Shown here piece after piece: positions 12,231 to 23,365 of a stretch of DNA of 64,000 nucleotides. The notes under the pieces are model-generated. The model was not told the origin of the DNA and searched no databases. It saw nothing but the letters and a program-made list of their open reading frames with translations. This DNA comes from Limnanthes douglasii subsp. nivea. Its lineage: Eukaryota; Streptophyta; Magnoliopsida; Brassicales; Limnanthaceae. The first letter of the stretch is position 1. The number at the start of each line of letters is the position of its first letter. Made by a program: the position numbers and the translations under genes. The stretch covers positions 130,122,376 to 130,186,375 of the forward strand of contig JAUPFV010000002.1 in assembly GCA_036936605.1 (NCBI GenBank). Reading direction: 5' to 3'.

Positions 12231-12974
12231 TAGGGCTGTCAACGGTTCTCCGGAACCGAGAACCGGACCGGGACCGAACCGATAAGGACCGGACCGAGAA
12301 CCGAACCGAACCTTAACGGTCCGGTTTGCGGTTCCATTCTAAAAACCGAAAACCGATAAGGAACCGAAACGAAAAACCGGTTAGGAACCGAACCGATAGA
12401 ACCGATAGAACCGATAAGGAACCGAACCGATAAAACCGATAAGACCGAAGGAACCGATATGGAATCGAACCGATAAAACCGATAAACCGGTAGAACCGAT
12501 AAGAAATCGGACCAACAAAACCGTTAAAACCGATTATTTATTATTATTATATATTCTTTTATAAATTATAGTACCAAAATTAATAGTTAATTACCAATTT
12601 TTTATTAAAATGAAAGATCAATTTATAAACTTTAGTTTTTATATCATTTATTTTAATAAAAATAATAATTAAAAATCAATTTTTAATTGATTTTATTTTT
12701 TTAAGTGGACCGAACCGGACCGAAACCGGACCGAAATGGGACCGGACCGAACTCGGACCGAACCGAACTCGAACCGAACCGAAACCGGAACCGAACCGAA
12801 CCGGACCGAACCGGACCGGACCGAACCGAACCGAACCGAAAGCTTAGCAGTTCGGTCCGGTTCCAAAAATTAGAACCAAAAGCTTAGCGGTACGGTCCGG
12901 TCCGAACCGATAAGCTTAGCGGTCCGGTCCGGTTCCTTCAAAACTCGGACCGAACCGGACCGATAACAGCCCTA
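12231..12974. mobile_element. hAT-type miniature element (MITE) with GAACCG-rich body
   Basis: The terminal inverted repeats are TAGGGCTGTC at the left and AACAGCCCTA at the right. The element is flanked by exact 8-bp target duplications, ATCACAAG at 12223-12230 and 12975-12982. An 8-bp duplication with TAGGG-type ends is characteristic of the hAT superfamily. Both arms (12240-12530 and 12705-12965) are low-complexity tandem repeats of GAACCG/GGACCG units, and the 170-bp centre is very AT-rich. There is no transposase, so it is non-autonomous. A related element lies at 58550-58922. Confidence 0.9.
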
Positions 12975-12982
12975 ATCACAAG

Positions 12983-13485
12983 CATACTATACTCAACCAA
13001 CTCAGCTACCCTTGGACGTGGTTGGACTTTTTTGTAATTCAGCCATGTGTTTCTATGGTTAAATGGTATTAGGCTGACAAATAATTTTTCAACTATTGAT
13101 TTCATTTTTAACGTTTAAAATTTAAAACTTTTTATTTTATTTTTATTTCTTCCATCTGAGTATTCACCTGACCACAACGCAGCCCTAAGATCTAAATGGT
13201 TAGTGGTTCATCCCCTAACAAGAGAGTAGGCTGCACAAATACCTTTGTTTTAATATTGACACCGTTTTTTAAAACAAACTATCACATGTGATATTTTTTT
13301 CCAAAGAGAATACAAAAAATATTTAAAAATATTAAATTTAAATAGTAAAATTTGAATTAAAAATAGAAATATTATTTGTGATATCCATATCAGACCTGTG
13401 TTTTAACCAGAAAAAAATAACGCCCAAAATTTAATTTATAAATTTTAAATAATCCAATAGACAAAATGAAAGATGTCAAATGAAT
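12983..13485. other. Short intergenic stretch, nothing recognised
   Basis: AT-rich DNA between the hAT element and the presumed left end of MULE-1. No open frame or repeat of note. Confidence 0.5.
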
Positions 13486-13488
13486 TAT

Positions 13489-13630
13489 TGGGAAATTGCA
13501 TCTAAAGGACCCACTCAACTATTCAATTATCATATAGTACCAAAGGTTTGCACAATTGTCACTTAATACCCAACTCAACTACCTAATTGTCATTTAATAC
13601 CTAATATTATTTTAATACCCTAACTATCCT
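13489..13630 (+). mobile_element. Candidate left terminus of MULE-1
   Basis: The segment starts GGGAAATTGCATCTAAAGG. It contains two near-identical sub-blocks (AATTGTCACTTAATACCC and AATTGTCATTTAATACCT), as MULE termini often do. No inverted partner was found near 24.5 kb, so the right end is probably lost and the exact boundary is uncertain. Confidence 0.4.
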
Positions 13631-14169
13631 TAACGCACTATATAAGCAGAAATTTCTGTTTCCTTTCTTTTTTTTTCTAGCTTTTGGAGATTTGAATTTG
13701 TTAGCCGCTCTAACCACCTAACCCTACGAACTACCACAATCACGGTTGAAAGCACAATTCCGGTGATCGGAGCGTTAGAAGGTCTGTCTATTTGTGTAGG
13801 TTGTGGTGTTAAATTGTCTAACCACTGTTTTCTACGTACATGAACTAATCGTGCTTTTTGGAATCTGTTGTTTTATAGGTAATCGTGTTGCTTCTTTTAG
13901 GTAATCGTAATTACCTACCGATTTTGAAGTTATTTGTTGGTTTTCTCAGTTAGAATATATTTTATTCTACTGTTTTAGACGCCATAGCCTCATTTTGAGC
14001 TTTTCTCTGTTTTTTTTGTTTTTAGTTCCAGTGATCTGTGCTTGTTTTGTTAATATTTGTCGTTATATACTCATGTCCTTGTTTCTGATGTTATATACTA
14101 ATTTTGTAGTGTATTAGATTTTTATTTCGGACGTGAAACATGTGTAGACTATGAGTTTTGGTTGTCCAG

Positions 14170-14720
14170 GCGTTCGACACAAGATGCAAATTGTTTGATG
14201 TATTCAATGAGGAAGATGCTAATTGTGTTACCAATTCGCATGGTTACATGCGAATTACATGAAACAGTTTCAAAATTTGCTTACAAATATGTTGCGAATT
14301 GTATGGAACTCCAACGTATTGCATTTTCAAACAAATATCAAGACTTTTAGTTACTTTACGATTCACATGATATGCTGCGAACCGTGTTGAACTTTTAAGT
14401 ATCTAATTTCCAAACAAATATCAGGACTTTTTTAGTTGCTTTACGAATCGCATGATATGCTATGAATTGTGTGATATATCATACCTTATCATCTTTCAGA
14501 CAAATCTCAAGGAATTAATAGTTGAGAGAAAATCTCAGGTACAATTGCAAATTGTTTACATTTATGGTTAGTGTGAGTGTACCAGTTGATTTACAAACAA
14601 CTCTCAGGACAAGATATGAATTGATCAATTATAGACTAAAATTATACACAGTTCACAAGTTATAGATATACACAAATCACAAGATAGGTTGCGAGTTGTT
14701 TGATGTAGTAATAAATAACT
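14170..14720. repeat. MULE-1 motif cluster upstream of the transposase
   Basis: Several copies of a TGCGAATTGT-type motif, often preceded by ATCGCATGATATGC, in a loose unit of 60-80 bp that also carries CAAACAAATATCAGGACTT. The cluster lies between the element's left end and the first transposase exon, so it occupies the promoter/5' region. No open frame covers it. Confidence 0.8.
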
Positions 14721-14825
14721 TTCACTTTATTTTTGGGATTAATAACTAATAGCTTGTTCGGTGCAGGTTAAGGTATATCCAAATCACGAGTTTGTATTTT
14801 TAAACATGGTCACCAAACCGCAATT

Positions 14826-17254
14826 TTGCCTTTCACGGAGTTTGAAAACTTTCAAAGTATCCAAGCCTATGTGGAGAACAGATGGGAGGAGCTTGGCACA
14901 GGTGACTACCTAATTACCTACTCCTGCGGGGATCACAATAATTGTTTCTTTAATAACCAGAAGGATTTTGTTGGGTTGGTGTTATATCTTGATTTAGAAC
15001 GTTTAAAACGGGTTAGTTTTCTCATAGAACAACACGTCTTCGATGAGGGTTCTGGTGAAAAAAGTTATGGTGATAAGAGTTCTGGTGGTGAGGAATGTGG
15101 TGTAAAGCGTAAAGAGCGTAGCTTGAGTTTGGGAGAACCATCTCTTGATCAACTAGTTAGCGGGGAGAGTAGTAACGGTTTAGTTAATTCTAATCAGAGA
15201 AAAAAACAACTTGCTACTGCTGGTTGGGCTGATGCTATTACAGGAGTGAGTCAAGCTTTTGAAGAAGGTGCTGCAGGTCTCAGGTTATCTTTATGCAATT
15301 TGCTTTAGAGCATGGTTTTGCTTTCAAATACCTGCACAACACAGCAACCAAGATTACTGCTTATTGTGAAAATAAGTTCACAACCAGATGCAAATGGAGG
15401 CTTTATGCATCTATTGATTCCAGCACCGGCTTGATGACAATCAAGAAGTATGTTCTGCACCATACTTGCAGTCCCGTTTTCTCCCATAAGCATAAACGAC
15501 ATAGGCATTTGACATCAGATTTGATTGTAGAGGAGATTCAGGATTCTCTCCGGACCTGCCATTCATTGACAGCCAAAACCATACAATCGACTATCAAACA
15601 AAATTACGATCTTAACATCTCTTACCGTTTGCCATGGAATGCTTTAGAGAAGGTAAGGAGGGGATTTTTTGGAGATAGTTCAAGTTCTTTTAGTTTACTA
15701 AGCGGGTACTACAAACGATTGAAGAGCCGCAATATTACTTCAGACTGCTAGTTGGAGTTATCAGCTGAAAACCGATTCAAGCGTTATTTTGTAGCATTCG
15801 GTTCGTTCTTTCAGGGTTTTCATTCATGTCGTCCAATATTGTTTGTCGATAGAACCCACTTATATGGCAAGTATAAGGGTACATTGCTTACTACCGTAGC
15901 AAAGGATGGCAACAACGGTTAGTTACATTTAACTATTTAATCTGAATGTTTATGATGTTTTGTTTGAAATTTTGTGCAACATTTCGCATCCTATAGTTGC
16001 ACACCATTGTCATGGAATCCTGATATTAAGAGTCTGCGAATTAAGCAGTGTTTTTTATTTGATGAAACTTCGCAAGAGAGGATGTGAATTAGTCGATGTA
16101 ACCATAAAACTGTGAACAATTCACAGCTTATGATTGTATACAATTTGCAGCGTATATTTTGAGAACAACTCCCAAGACAACATGCGAATTGTTTACATTT
16201 TTGAAACGTTTGAGTGTTGTTGTATTGTTCATTTGAGCTGCCTTTTTCTAAGACTATTCCATGTTGCTCTTGGTATAGTTAGCATTGAAACTACATTTGT
16301 TGGTTCACCAAATCATATTTATTTCAGAACGTCATTCTGGTATTGTTAATGCTGTTTCAGTCTTGTATCCAAACTGCTATCATGCATACTGTTATTTCCA
16401 TCTCATGCAGAATTTGAAAGCAAAATTGGAACATACTAACAGAGACTATAAAAAAGGATGTTGACTTTCTTCCATCGTCTTGCTTATACTCCTAGTCAAG
16501 AGCTTTTTAAAGATATACTAACAGTTTTTCTATGTGAATGTGGTGACAAAATGAGTGATTTTCCTGCTAATTTACCCCTAGAAAAGTATGCGCAGGCTTA
16601 CGTAAAAGGGAAACGATACAGCCCTATGGCTTTTACTGCAGCAAAATCGTTTAACAATCTATTCAAAAAATATTGCGGCCTACCGATTGTTGAGTTTATT
16701 GGCTGGATTAGAGTCTTGCTTATAACTCAAGTTTCACGAAGATACTAAGAGGGTCTAAGATGGAGTACTAATTTGGTCCCCGAGTATGAGAAGAAGCTAA
16801 AGCAAAATGTTGACATGTGACGAACTTGGGTAGTAAGTAAGTCGTCTTCCGCCATGTTCGAAGTCTTTTCAAATCCCGTGGATGTTGTTAATCTGTTGGA
16901 TTTCAAATGTTCTTGCGTATCATGGCAACACGGGTGTTTTCCATGTCCTCACGCTTTAGCCGCAATACAGTATATTGACCAAGATCCCTTTATCGTAATA
17001 GAGCCCTTCTTTACGATTAAGAATTACAGGGAAACTTACTCTTTCAGCATACCAGCTATAACGGATTTTGGGGAAGGGTGCAGTGCTAACGATTCTTCGT
17101 TTGTTGAACTTCTTCCCCGAACGTTAAGAGACGCTCCAGAAGGCCTAAGAAAAAGCGAATCCCATCTAGAGGAGAAATCTCAACCAAGCAGTTGAGGTGT
17201 GGCCGTTGTTCGAAATCAGGCCATAACAGGAGGACTTGTGATATTCCAGTTTAA
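14826..17254 (+). pseudogene. MULE-1 transposase (MURA-like), decayed
   Basis: A Mutator-family transposase in pieces. The N-terminal part is at 14826-15280. A one-base frame change near 15280 leads into the DNA-binding region at 15293-15748 (ALEHGFAFKYLHNTATKI, CKWRLYASID). The catalytic core begins near 15760 (FFQGFHSCRPILFVDRTHL, first Asp present) and stops at a plausible donor, 15917/GTTAGT. The block that should follow is missing. The core resumes at about 16320 (SERHSGIVNAV, HAYCYFHLMQNLKAKL), where the usual second catalytic Asp reads Glu. A C-terminal helical part lies at 16458-16748. A SWIM zinc finger follows at 16854-17000 (CSC, CPCPHALAAI-like). A CCHC knuckle (CGRCSKSGHNRRTC) ends at the stop 17252-17254. 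Stops and frame changes show that it is inactive. Confidence 0.88.
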
Positions 17255-17339
17255 GCACAGTTTAAGCACAGTTTAAGCACAACTTTTTGTTCATCTACAC
17301 ATTTGTTTTGTTTTATTTTTATTACAGTAAAGAAATGCT

Positions 17340-18020
17340 AAGTGTTTTGAGTTGCATGAAATTCGCATCCAGTATTGCGAATTGTGTACAATATCTAGAT
17401 ACCATGTAGCAAACGTCTATCAGGTTTCCATGCAAGTTGTGTGAAATTTCACCAGGATGCGGATCGTTAGTAAAATCATATCAAACAACCATTAGTATTT
17501 ATGCTGCGAATTGTGTTGAGCTCAAACGTAATGCTTTTTCAAACAAATATCAAGACTCTTATTTGCTTACGATTCGTATGATATGATGCGAATTGCCTTC
17601 AACTCTAAAGTATTGCATTTTCAAACAAAATATCACAAAGTGCATGATATGCTGCGAATTATGTTTTCAAACAAATACATGGACTTTTTAATTAACTACG
17701 AATCGCATGCTATGCTGCGACTTATGACCGAAACAAATATCAGGACTTCTGGTTGCTTGTATATCGCATGATATGATGCGAATTGAGAACAACCAGAAGC
17801 CATAATATTTGCTTACACATCACATGTTAAGCTGCGAATCGTGGTTTCATACAAAAAGCAAGACTTTCAGTTGGTTGTCAATCGCATGATATGCTGCGAA
17901 TTGAATAGAAATACAAAGCACTATAGTACTCAGGTCTGCATGCGAATTGTGTGTAAATAAGTAATATTGATAAACAAGTAATATCTCAGGTTACGATGCA
18001 AATTGTTTGCAAGTGATAAT
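17340..18020. repeat. MULE-1 motif cluster between convergent genes
   Basis: The densest group of the TGCGAATTGT motif, with about ten copies in 680 bp. Most have the form CGCATGATATGCTGCGAATTG or close variants, and several are accompanied by CAAACAAATATCAGGACTT. It occupies the gap between the transposase stop (17254) and the end of the minus-strand acidic ORF (18183). Confidence 0.85.
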
Positions 18021-18182
18021 GGGATGTAAATTTTATATATGATTAAAAGTTTGTACAAAAAATGGATTCCAAAAAAAGGATTACAGTCTTCATGCACTAA
18101 CAAATTTTCAAACAAATCAGTACAACCTATTAGTGTTTGTTAGTTGCATTCCATAAAAACAAAGAGAAAAAAACCAACTCTG

Positions 18183-18532
18183 TCATTCATCAGTAGAGGA
18201 TTCTTCACCATCTTTCTCCCCTTCGTGTTGATCATCAGCCTTTTCATTTTCCTCTTCCTCTTTGTTATCTACGTCCATCATGCATAAAAATTTGGTCCTT
18301 GATGGACCGGGTCGTCGTCCATCTTCCTTTTGTTGTTTTGAACCTCTGCCGCTTGAGGTGGAACCTCTGTTGGCTGAGGTTCAGTAGCAACCATTGGAAC
18401 CTCTGTTGGCTGAGGTTCAGCAGCAACCATTGGAACCACTTCCACTGGTTGACAGTCAGCAGAGAAATAGTCCTCTATGCTTAAATCAAGGACAGAGACT
18501 GGGCTGTCTGGTGGTGTTGCTGACATGATCAA
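18183..18532 (-). CDS. Small acidic, Pro/Glu-rich protein of MULE-1 (frameshifted)
   Basis: A minus-strand frame from 18532 to 18278 carries an imperfect 11-residue tandem repeat (EPQPTEVPMVA) and a short basic patch (NNKRK). A second frame at 18281-18183 continues with a strongly acidic tail (DNKEEEENEKADDQ, EESSTDE). The two overlap at a T-run near 18290 and are probably one ORF broken by a one-base slip. The open frame can be followed upstream to about 18630 through a Thr/Ser-rich stretch with one stop. It lies downstream of the Ulp1 gene on the same strand, so it is either that gene's extra 3' exon or a third MULE-1 gene. No family is recognised. Confidence 0.5.
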
Positions 18533-18899
18533 GTCATCGCTCTAGTTGGTGGTTAAGGATGACCAGGAGTCACCCAGAGAACCAACTGAACCAGAGTATG
18601 TGGTGGTGGTTGTGGTGGTGGAAAATTACATGACTGTTGGAATTTGAAGATAACAAGAGGTGTTTTTTTAAAAATATAGAGTTTGTCTTAAAATTAGCCT
18701 CTGGTTACTAGTGTTATTTATAGGGATGAAGGGAGTCTGAGCTTATGAGGTGGTGTGGCTAGATTAATCATTACATAGCCTTCATGTCCAATCAACAATT
18801 AATGGGCTCTGGACCTCTGGTGATTAGATTGTTTTTTGTGTGCTCAATGCAGTTAACGTTTACCAAGGCATACACCATAGCTTGTTCGTATTCTTGAAC

Positions 18900-19165
18900 G
18901 ATAGATGTTGAATTATTTATTTTATACCAGGAGTTGATGCAAACTGTTTAGTGAATTTCGCAGCCTGTAGTTTTTTAATGTGGTATACCAGGAGTTGATG
19001 TGAACTGTTTAGTGATAATTAAGCATCTATCAGGTTAGGATGCGAATTGTTTGGTGAGGATCCTTTTTTTAATTTATACCAGGGATTGGTGGGAATTATT
19101 CGAATACTAACTAACACTTATATATCAGGTTAGCATGCGAACTGTTTGATAAGAAATATGTCCTA
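18900..19165. repeat. MULE-1 motif cluster downstream of the protease gene
   Basis: Four to five copies of the (A/G)TGCGAA(T/C)TGTTT motif, often preceded by CAGG, lie between the acidic ORF and the stop of the Ulp1 exon at 19299. They are noncoding on both strands. Confidence 0.75.
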
Positions 19166-19298
19166 CATATATCTGGGAATTGCACATTTCTGAAATTTAA
19201 AAAAGTCTATGTATACCAAAAAATAATGTGAATGTATGTACACCAAAAAATTACAATGAATGTATGTACACCAAAAAACCACAATGACTTACAGAAAA

Positions 19299-20654
19299 TC
19301 ACCAGTACTTGCAAATGTCTCTGTCGTTTAAGAAAATATCAAACATTACTGCTCTGAAGCTAGCAACCATATCTTCATCGTATTTTGTCTGCACATTTCC
19401 ATGCTGGATAATATCTCTAGCGTATTTGCAGACAAAAATACCACAGTCCAGGGTGCCACGTTTTTGTTGTGGAATTTTTCTTTCATTTTTCACCTTCCAC
19501 CCTGTCTTTGAAGAAGGTAGGAATCCTTTTTCAAGTATATAGTTGATCTGGTTATAATAATTAGTGTTAGGAATCAACACAAAAACTTTAACCGTGCTTG
19601 TCAAACAATTGGCATCGTACATTGCGAATTGTTAGACAACCAAACCAACATGTAGATGTCAAACAATTCGCAGCCTAGGTTGCGAATTGTTTGGTATCCA
19701 ATCCATTTTGTCTGCAAACATTTCAAAACCTATTTTGCAAAATTTTCATCATCCATGACATTTCGCATCCTAGGTTTCAAATTCTATTTATGGATACGCT
19801 GCGAATTACGACTGATTTGGTCACAGTTCGCAACATATCTTGATCATGCATAATTAAAATGTGTTTAAAAGTAATTGAATAGTTGGGAATATTACCAGCT
19901 TGATAGGTGTCCTTGTGGTGTTCTCTATCGTTTTGAGTTTAGGCAGTAGTGGGTTGTAGTTTGTTACCGACCTGCCGTCGACATCAATGACGAGCAACGT
20001 CCAATGGTTTATCTGGTCCTTCGTCTCGGTGCATATTGGAATGATGATGATGTTGGGATTTTCAGGCGCTTTACTAAAAACTGTGTCGACTAAATTAGTT
20101 ACTTCCCACCCTGATTCCAGATTATGCTGCATCCAAGCGAGAGTACATTACAATGAGAATATTTTTCGAAACTTTGAAATTTACCTTAGCTAAACTTACC
20201 GTAATCATGCCCGAAATCATTATGCATTCATGTAACACTCCTTTAAATGTTTTGCATGGAACTTTGAAGTTTACTTCTACAAGCATCTTTCGAATCCAAG
20301 CGTCCACAACCTATGAAAGGAGCTGTTTATTTATGCTAAATATACAAGTAATATTTGAAACATTAAAAAGAGAATTGGTTGACAATTGGATACCTTTACG
20401 TCCAGCTTCAGTTCTAAAGGTAACGACATCGCATCACTCGCTTGCACTCTAATTCCGTATGATAATTTGGACGATGGTAAATTCCATACTACTGGATGAG
20501 GGGTGTCATTCTCGTAGGCTTTAAGTAACTGTATTTTGTGGTATTCTCCGACATCAATACGGTCAGTTACTTTTGTTTTCTTTGGCCAGCCGCTGTATTT
20601 TACTTTTGGCGGTTCCCGTTCTGTTACAATTATTGATTCCTCTTCCTCTGCCAC
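19299..20654 (-). CDS. Ulp1-type (C48) cysteine protease exons of MULE-1
   Basis: Four minus-strand exons encode a SUMO-protease-like C-terminal domain. The first, 20654-20394, holds an acidic linker and the start of the domain, with donor GTATCC. The second is 20310-20200 (VVDAWIRKML). The third is 20126-19896, with the catalytic His and Asp in NHWTLLVIDVD. The last, about 19622-19299, holds the catalytic Cys in LDCGIFVCKYA. Donors and acceptors are consensus and the first three exons join in frame; the acceptor of the last exon is uncertain. The catalytic His, Asp and Cys are all present. Ulp1 proteases remove SUMO from proteins, and related genes are carried by plant MULEs. The exons look less decayed than the transposase next to them. 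They probably form the 3' part of the gene that begins near 24.4 kb. Confidence 0.85.
19650..19690. repeat. Perfect palindromic copy of the MULE-1 motif (protease intron)
   Basis: CAAACAATTCGCA and its exact reverse complement TGCGAATTGTTTG are separated by eight bases. This is the clearest two-sided form of the motif. It lies in the intron between the last two protease exons, with three to four more copies up to 19835. Confidence 0.9.
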
Positions 20655-20774
20655 TGGAGGCTGTGTTGGTATCAGTAGATTAAAATTGGGCTCCTATGTC
20701 TCTTTACTTGACTCGAGCTTATTAAATAACAAAAATCAAAAGAGTGTGTCAGTCATTATAATGTTAAAGACCCC

Positions 20775-20900
20775 AAACATTTCGCATGCTAACATGCGGT
20801 TTGTTTGGTTCTAGCTGAATACATTTTAGGGTATCTATCAGGATAGCATGCGAACTGATCTAGGTTCTACTGAACAGTTCGCATGCTACCCTGATATTTG
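20775..20900. repeat. MULE-1 motif copies between protease-gene exons
   Basis: Three copies of the motif occur in inverted and direct orientation (TTTCGCATGCTAACATGCGG, GCATGCGAACTG, CAGTTCGCATGC) in the short gap between the acidic linker exon and the exon upstream. Confidence 0.8.
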
Positions 20901-21414
20901 TTTGTAAAACTTGAAATACATCCACAATATTCTCATGATATGATGCGAAATCATTATAAATAGCCCTTACCAAATGGTCAGCGACAACCAATGCCGTTGA
21001 CTTGTTCGACATAAGATCTGGATCGTGTCGGCATAAATCATTAAATTCATCCTCCGACATGTTCTCCAAAGACCGTTGTATTACACAATCGTAATATACA
21101 TTATCAATTTCATTTAAAAGTGTCTGTGAAATTTGAGTGTAAATACCATCAACAGAAGCATCGGGTAAACCTACTGTGTTATCGTTTGACTCTGGAGCTT
21201 GCAGTTGATTTGGTACTGGTACTATAATTTCACGTTGGCTTAGCAATTCTGACTTGCGCACACCACCGTTGGTCTTTGAGGTGCATTTCCATATTTGGTT
21301 TGGTCTTCTAAGGATGGTCCTTCCTGGCTGAGTAGTTCCATCTTCTCACAGGGATTGACGTGTTCTGACTCTTCCGGTGCTATCTCTTGTGTTAGCCTTT
21401 CTCTCTTTGCCAAG

Positions 21415-21675
21415 GCTATTTGTTGTTGTTGTTGTTGTTATTGTTGTTGTTCTTGTTGTTCTTGTTGTTGTTTCTGTTGTTGTTGTTCTTGTTCTTGTTG
21501 CTGTTGTTGTTGAACTTGTTGCTGTTGATGTTGTTGTTGGTGGTGTAGTTGTTGGTGTTGAACTTGTTGTTGTTGTTGCTGTTGTTGTTGTTGGTGTTGT
21601 CGTTGTTGTTATTGGTGTTGAACTTGTTGTTTTTGGTGTTGAACATGTTGTTGTTGATGTTGTTGTTGTTGGTGT
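21415..21675. repeat. (GTT)n tract, polyglutamine-coding on the minus strand
   Basis: An imperfect trinucleotide tract of about 260 bp. Read on the minus strand, in the frame that continues into a normal-looking sequence (IALAKRERLTQEIAPEESEH), it gives mostly Gln with some His and two stops (CAA to TAA). The Thr, Asn and Val frames are artefacts of the repeat. It separates the DUF1985-like and protease parts of the gene. Confidence 0.85.
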
Positions 21676-21744
21676 ATGTCGGCCTCTTGTTTCATACAAA
21701 TTCAAAAATAAGAAGGTGGAAGAGTTAAGCATACTATAATCATA

Positions 21745-21960
21745 GTTGTGAAGGATTCGCATGATAACCTGAGATTAGTTTGATCATATCAAACAATTTG
21801 CATGGTAAGCGGTGAAATATAAAATAACCAACCAATTAAAGTGTAACACAATTCGCAATATATGATGCGAATTGTTTGGACATGACTACACAACAGTCCT
21901 GATATTTGTTTGAGAGCATCATATCATGTGGTGCATTGTTTGAATATGTATTCAACTAGA
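21745..21960. repeat. MULE-1 motif cluster in an intron
   Basis: Four or so copies, including the two-sided ACAATTCGCAATATATGATG followed by CGAATTGTTTGG at 21849-21880. It lies between the Gln-rich exon and the next upstream coding block. Confidence 0.8.
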
Positions 21961-23099
21961 AAACCCCGCTGACTGTTTTAAATACATACACTGACTTTGT
22001 TTGAATATGTATACAACAATAAATATTATTATAGAAACTATTTAATCACAACAATAAATAAGATATTTGAATCTTAGTGAACTTTTGATCCACTTACATC
22101 TTCGAGGTTGTCTGGGTCTGCCACTTCTTTCTCATGATCTTCTATCTTCTTTGCCACGTGAAGTACGAGCTGTTGGTCATTCGGAAGAGACTCGTGTCTT
22201 TCTTTCTCCTTTGGAGGACTCAGAACTGTGGTTGCCTCTTGTGTAGGAGGATATTTGTCTGTCTGTCTCTCCGTGGTGTCCGTCTATGTGGAGACCAACA
22301 ACTCTTCTTGTATCCTTCCACATGGTACTGGTATGGGTGAATGGTTCCCATCATCATCCCTCTCTTCTGGCAATACTCCATCAGTATAATGCTGATCAGC
22401 ATCAAGCACAGATGCCTGCAATTCAGTGGACGCTGCTCTATCTGGAAATGCTGGTACCTTCTCAACTTCTGTGCTTCCAATCTGGTAAATTGGGTGAGAG
22501 ATAGCATTGTGGAGTTGTTGTGCTTCAAGCTCCGCTATATTCCTTTCAATTCTTCCAGCTGAAAAAAATGATAGCAGACATTTTATAAACATATTTAGCG
22601 ATTATGTAAGGCTCAATTTCAAACTTGCTTCTTTGGCCTGTTTTTCTATCTTTCTCTCTTACTTGTTCTTGTCGGTGTATGTCTTCAAAAGCGTTGATTC
22701 ACCAATACTTGTAGACTTCTTTGGAGTAGTCGCGCTACATTTGACGAAAAAATTACTGATTGTTTCACTCCTACTAGTTGTGCCATCGTCGTAGGGCTCC
22801 TGTTGGGATGTGTCGATTGGTGGTGGATTTGTTGTCTGGAGGAGTCTTGGTGGTGGAAACTTTGGCTGGGGAGTATTGGTTGTTGGGGTCTGTGCTGTGA
22901 TGCTCGTCTCCTTGGTTTTGGGGCTGTGCTTTTCTTCCTCTTCTTTGGTCTTTCTTCCGGTGAAATAGATTCAGCATCCGCATCTCCACTATCTACTTTT
23001 CCTCCGAAAGATTCTCTTTCAGCCTCAGTAAGACGTAGTGGACCTTCGAAAACCTACCAACAGAGGCACATGCAAGTATCAGGGTGTGGATAGATTGAT

Positions 23100-23365
23100 T
23101 GTTTTTTACAAGCAGTTCGCATTATATGCTGCGAAATGTGTGAAAGTCTATCATTTTAGAGTTGCAAACAACTCACAAGTTAGCATGCAAATTATGTGTA
23201 AACAATAAGCTGCGAATTGTGTGTAAAAATAAGCTGCGAATTGTTCCATACCTTAATTATACATAGTGCCAGACAGAACGCAGCCTAGGCTGCAAAATGT
23301 TTGATACCTTGTTCTAATAACACCAAACAAAATGCATGATATGCTGCGAACTGTTTGCAACCCCA
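23100..23365. repeat. MULE-1 motif cluster in an intron
   Basis: Seven or so copies between two coding blocks of the protease gene. They include CAGTTCGCATTATATGCTGC, a tandem AATAAGCTGCGAATTGT pair and GCATGATATGCTGCGAACTG. Spacing is irregular, 25-70 bp. Confidence 0.85.

Noticed and set aside
21377..21739. Long open frames of Val, Thr or Asn on both strands
   Set aside because: Produced by the (GTT)n tract; only the minus-strand Gln frame continues into normal-looking coding sequence.
14160..23365. CRISPR-like regularly spaced repeats
   Set aside because: Plant nuclear context, variable spacing, both orientations, repeats interleaved with introns and genes.
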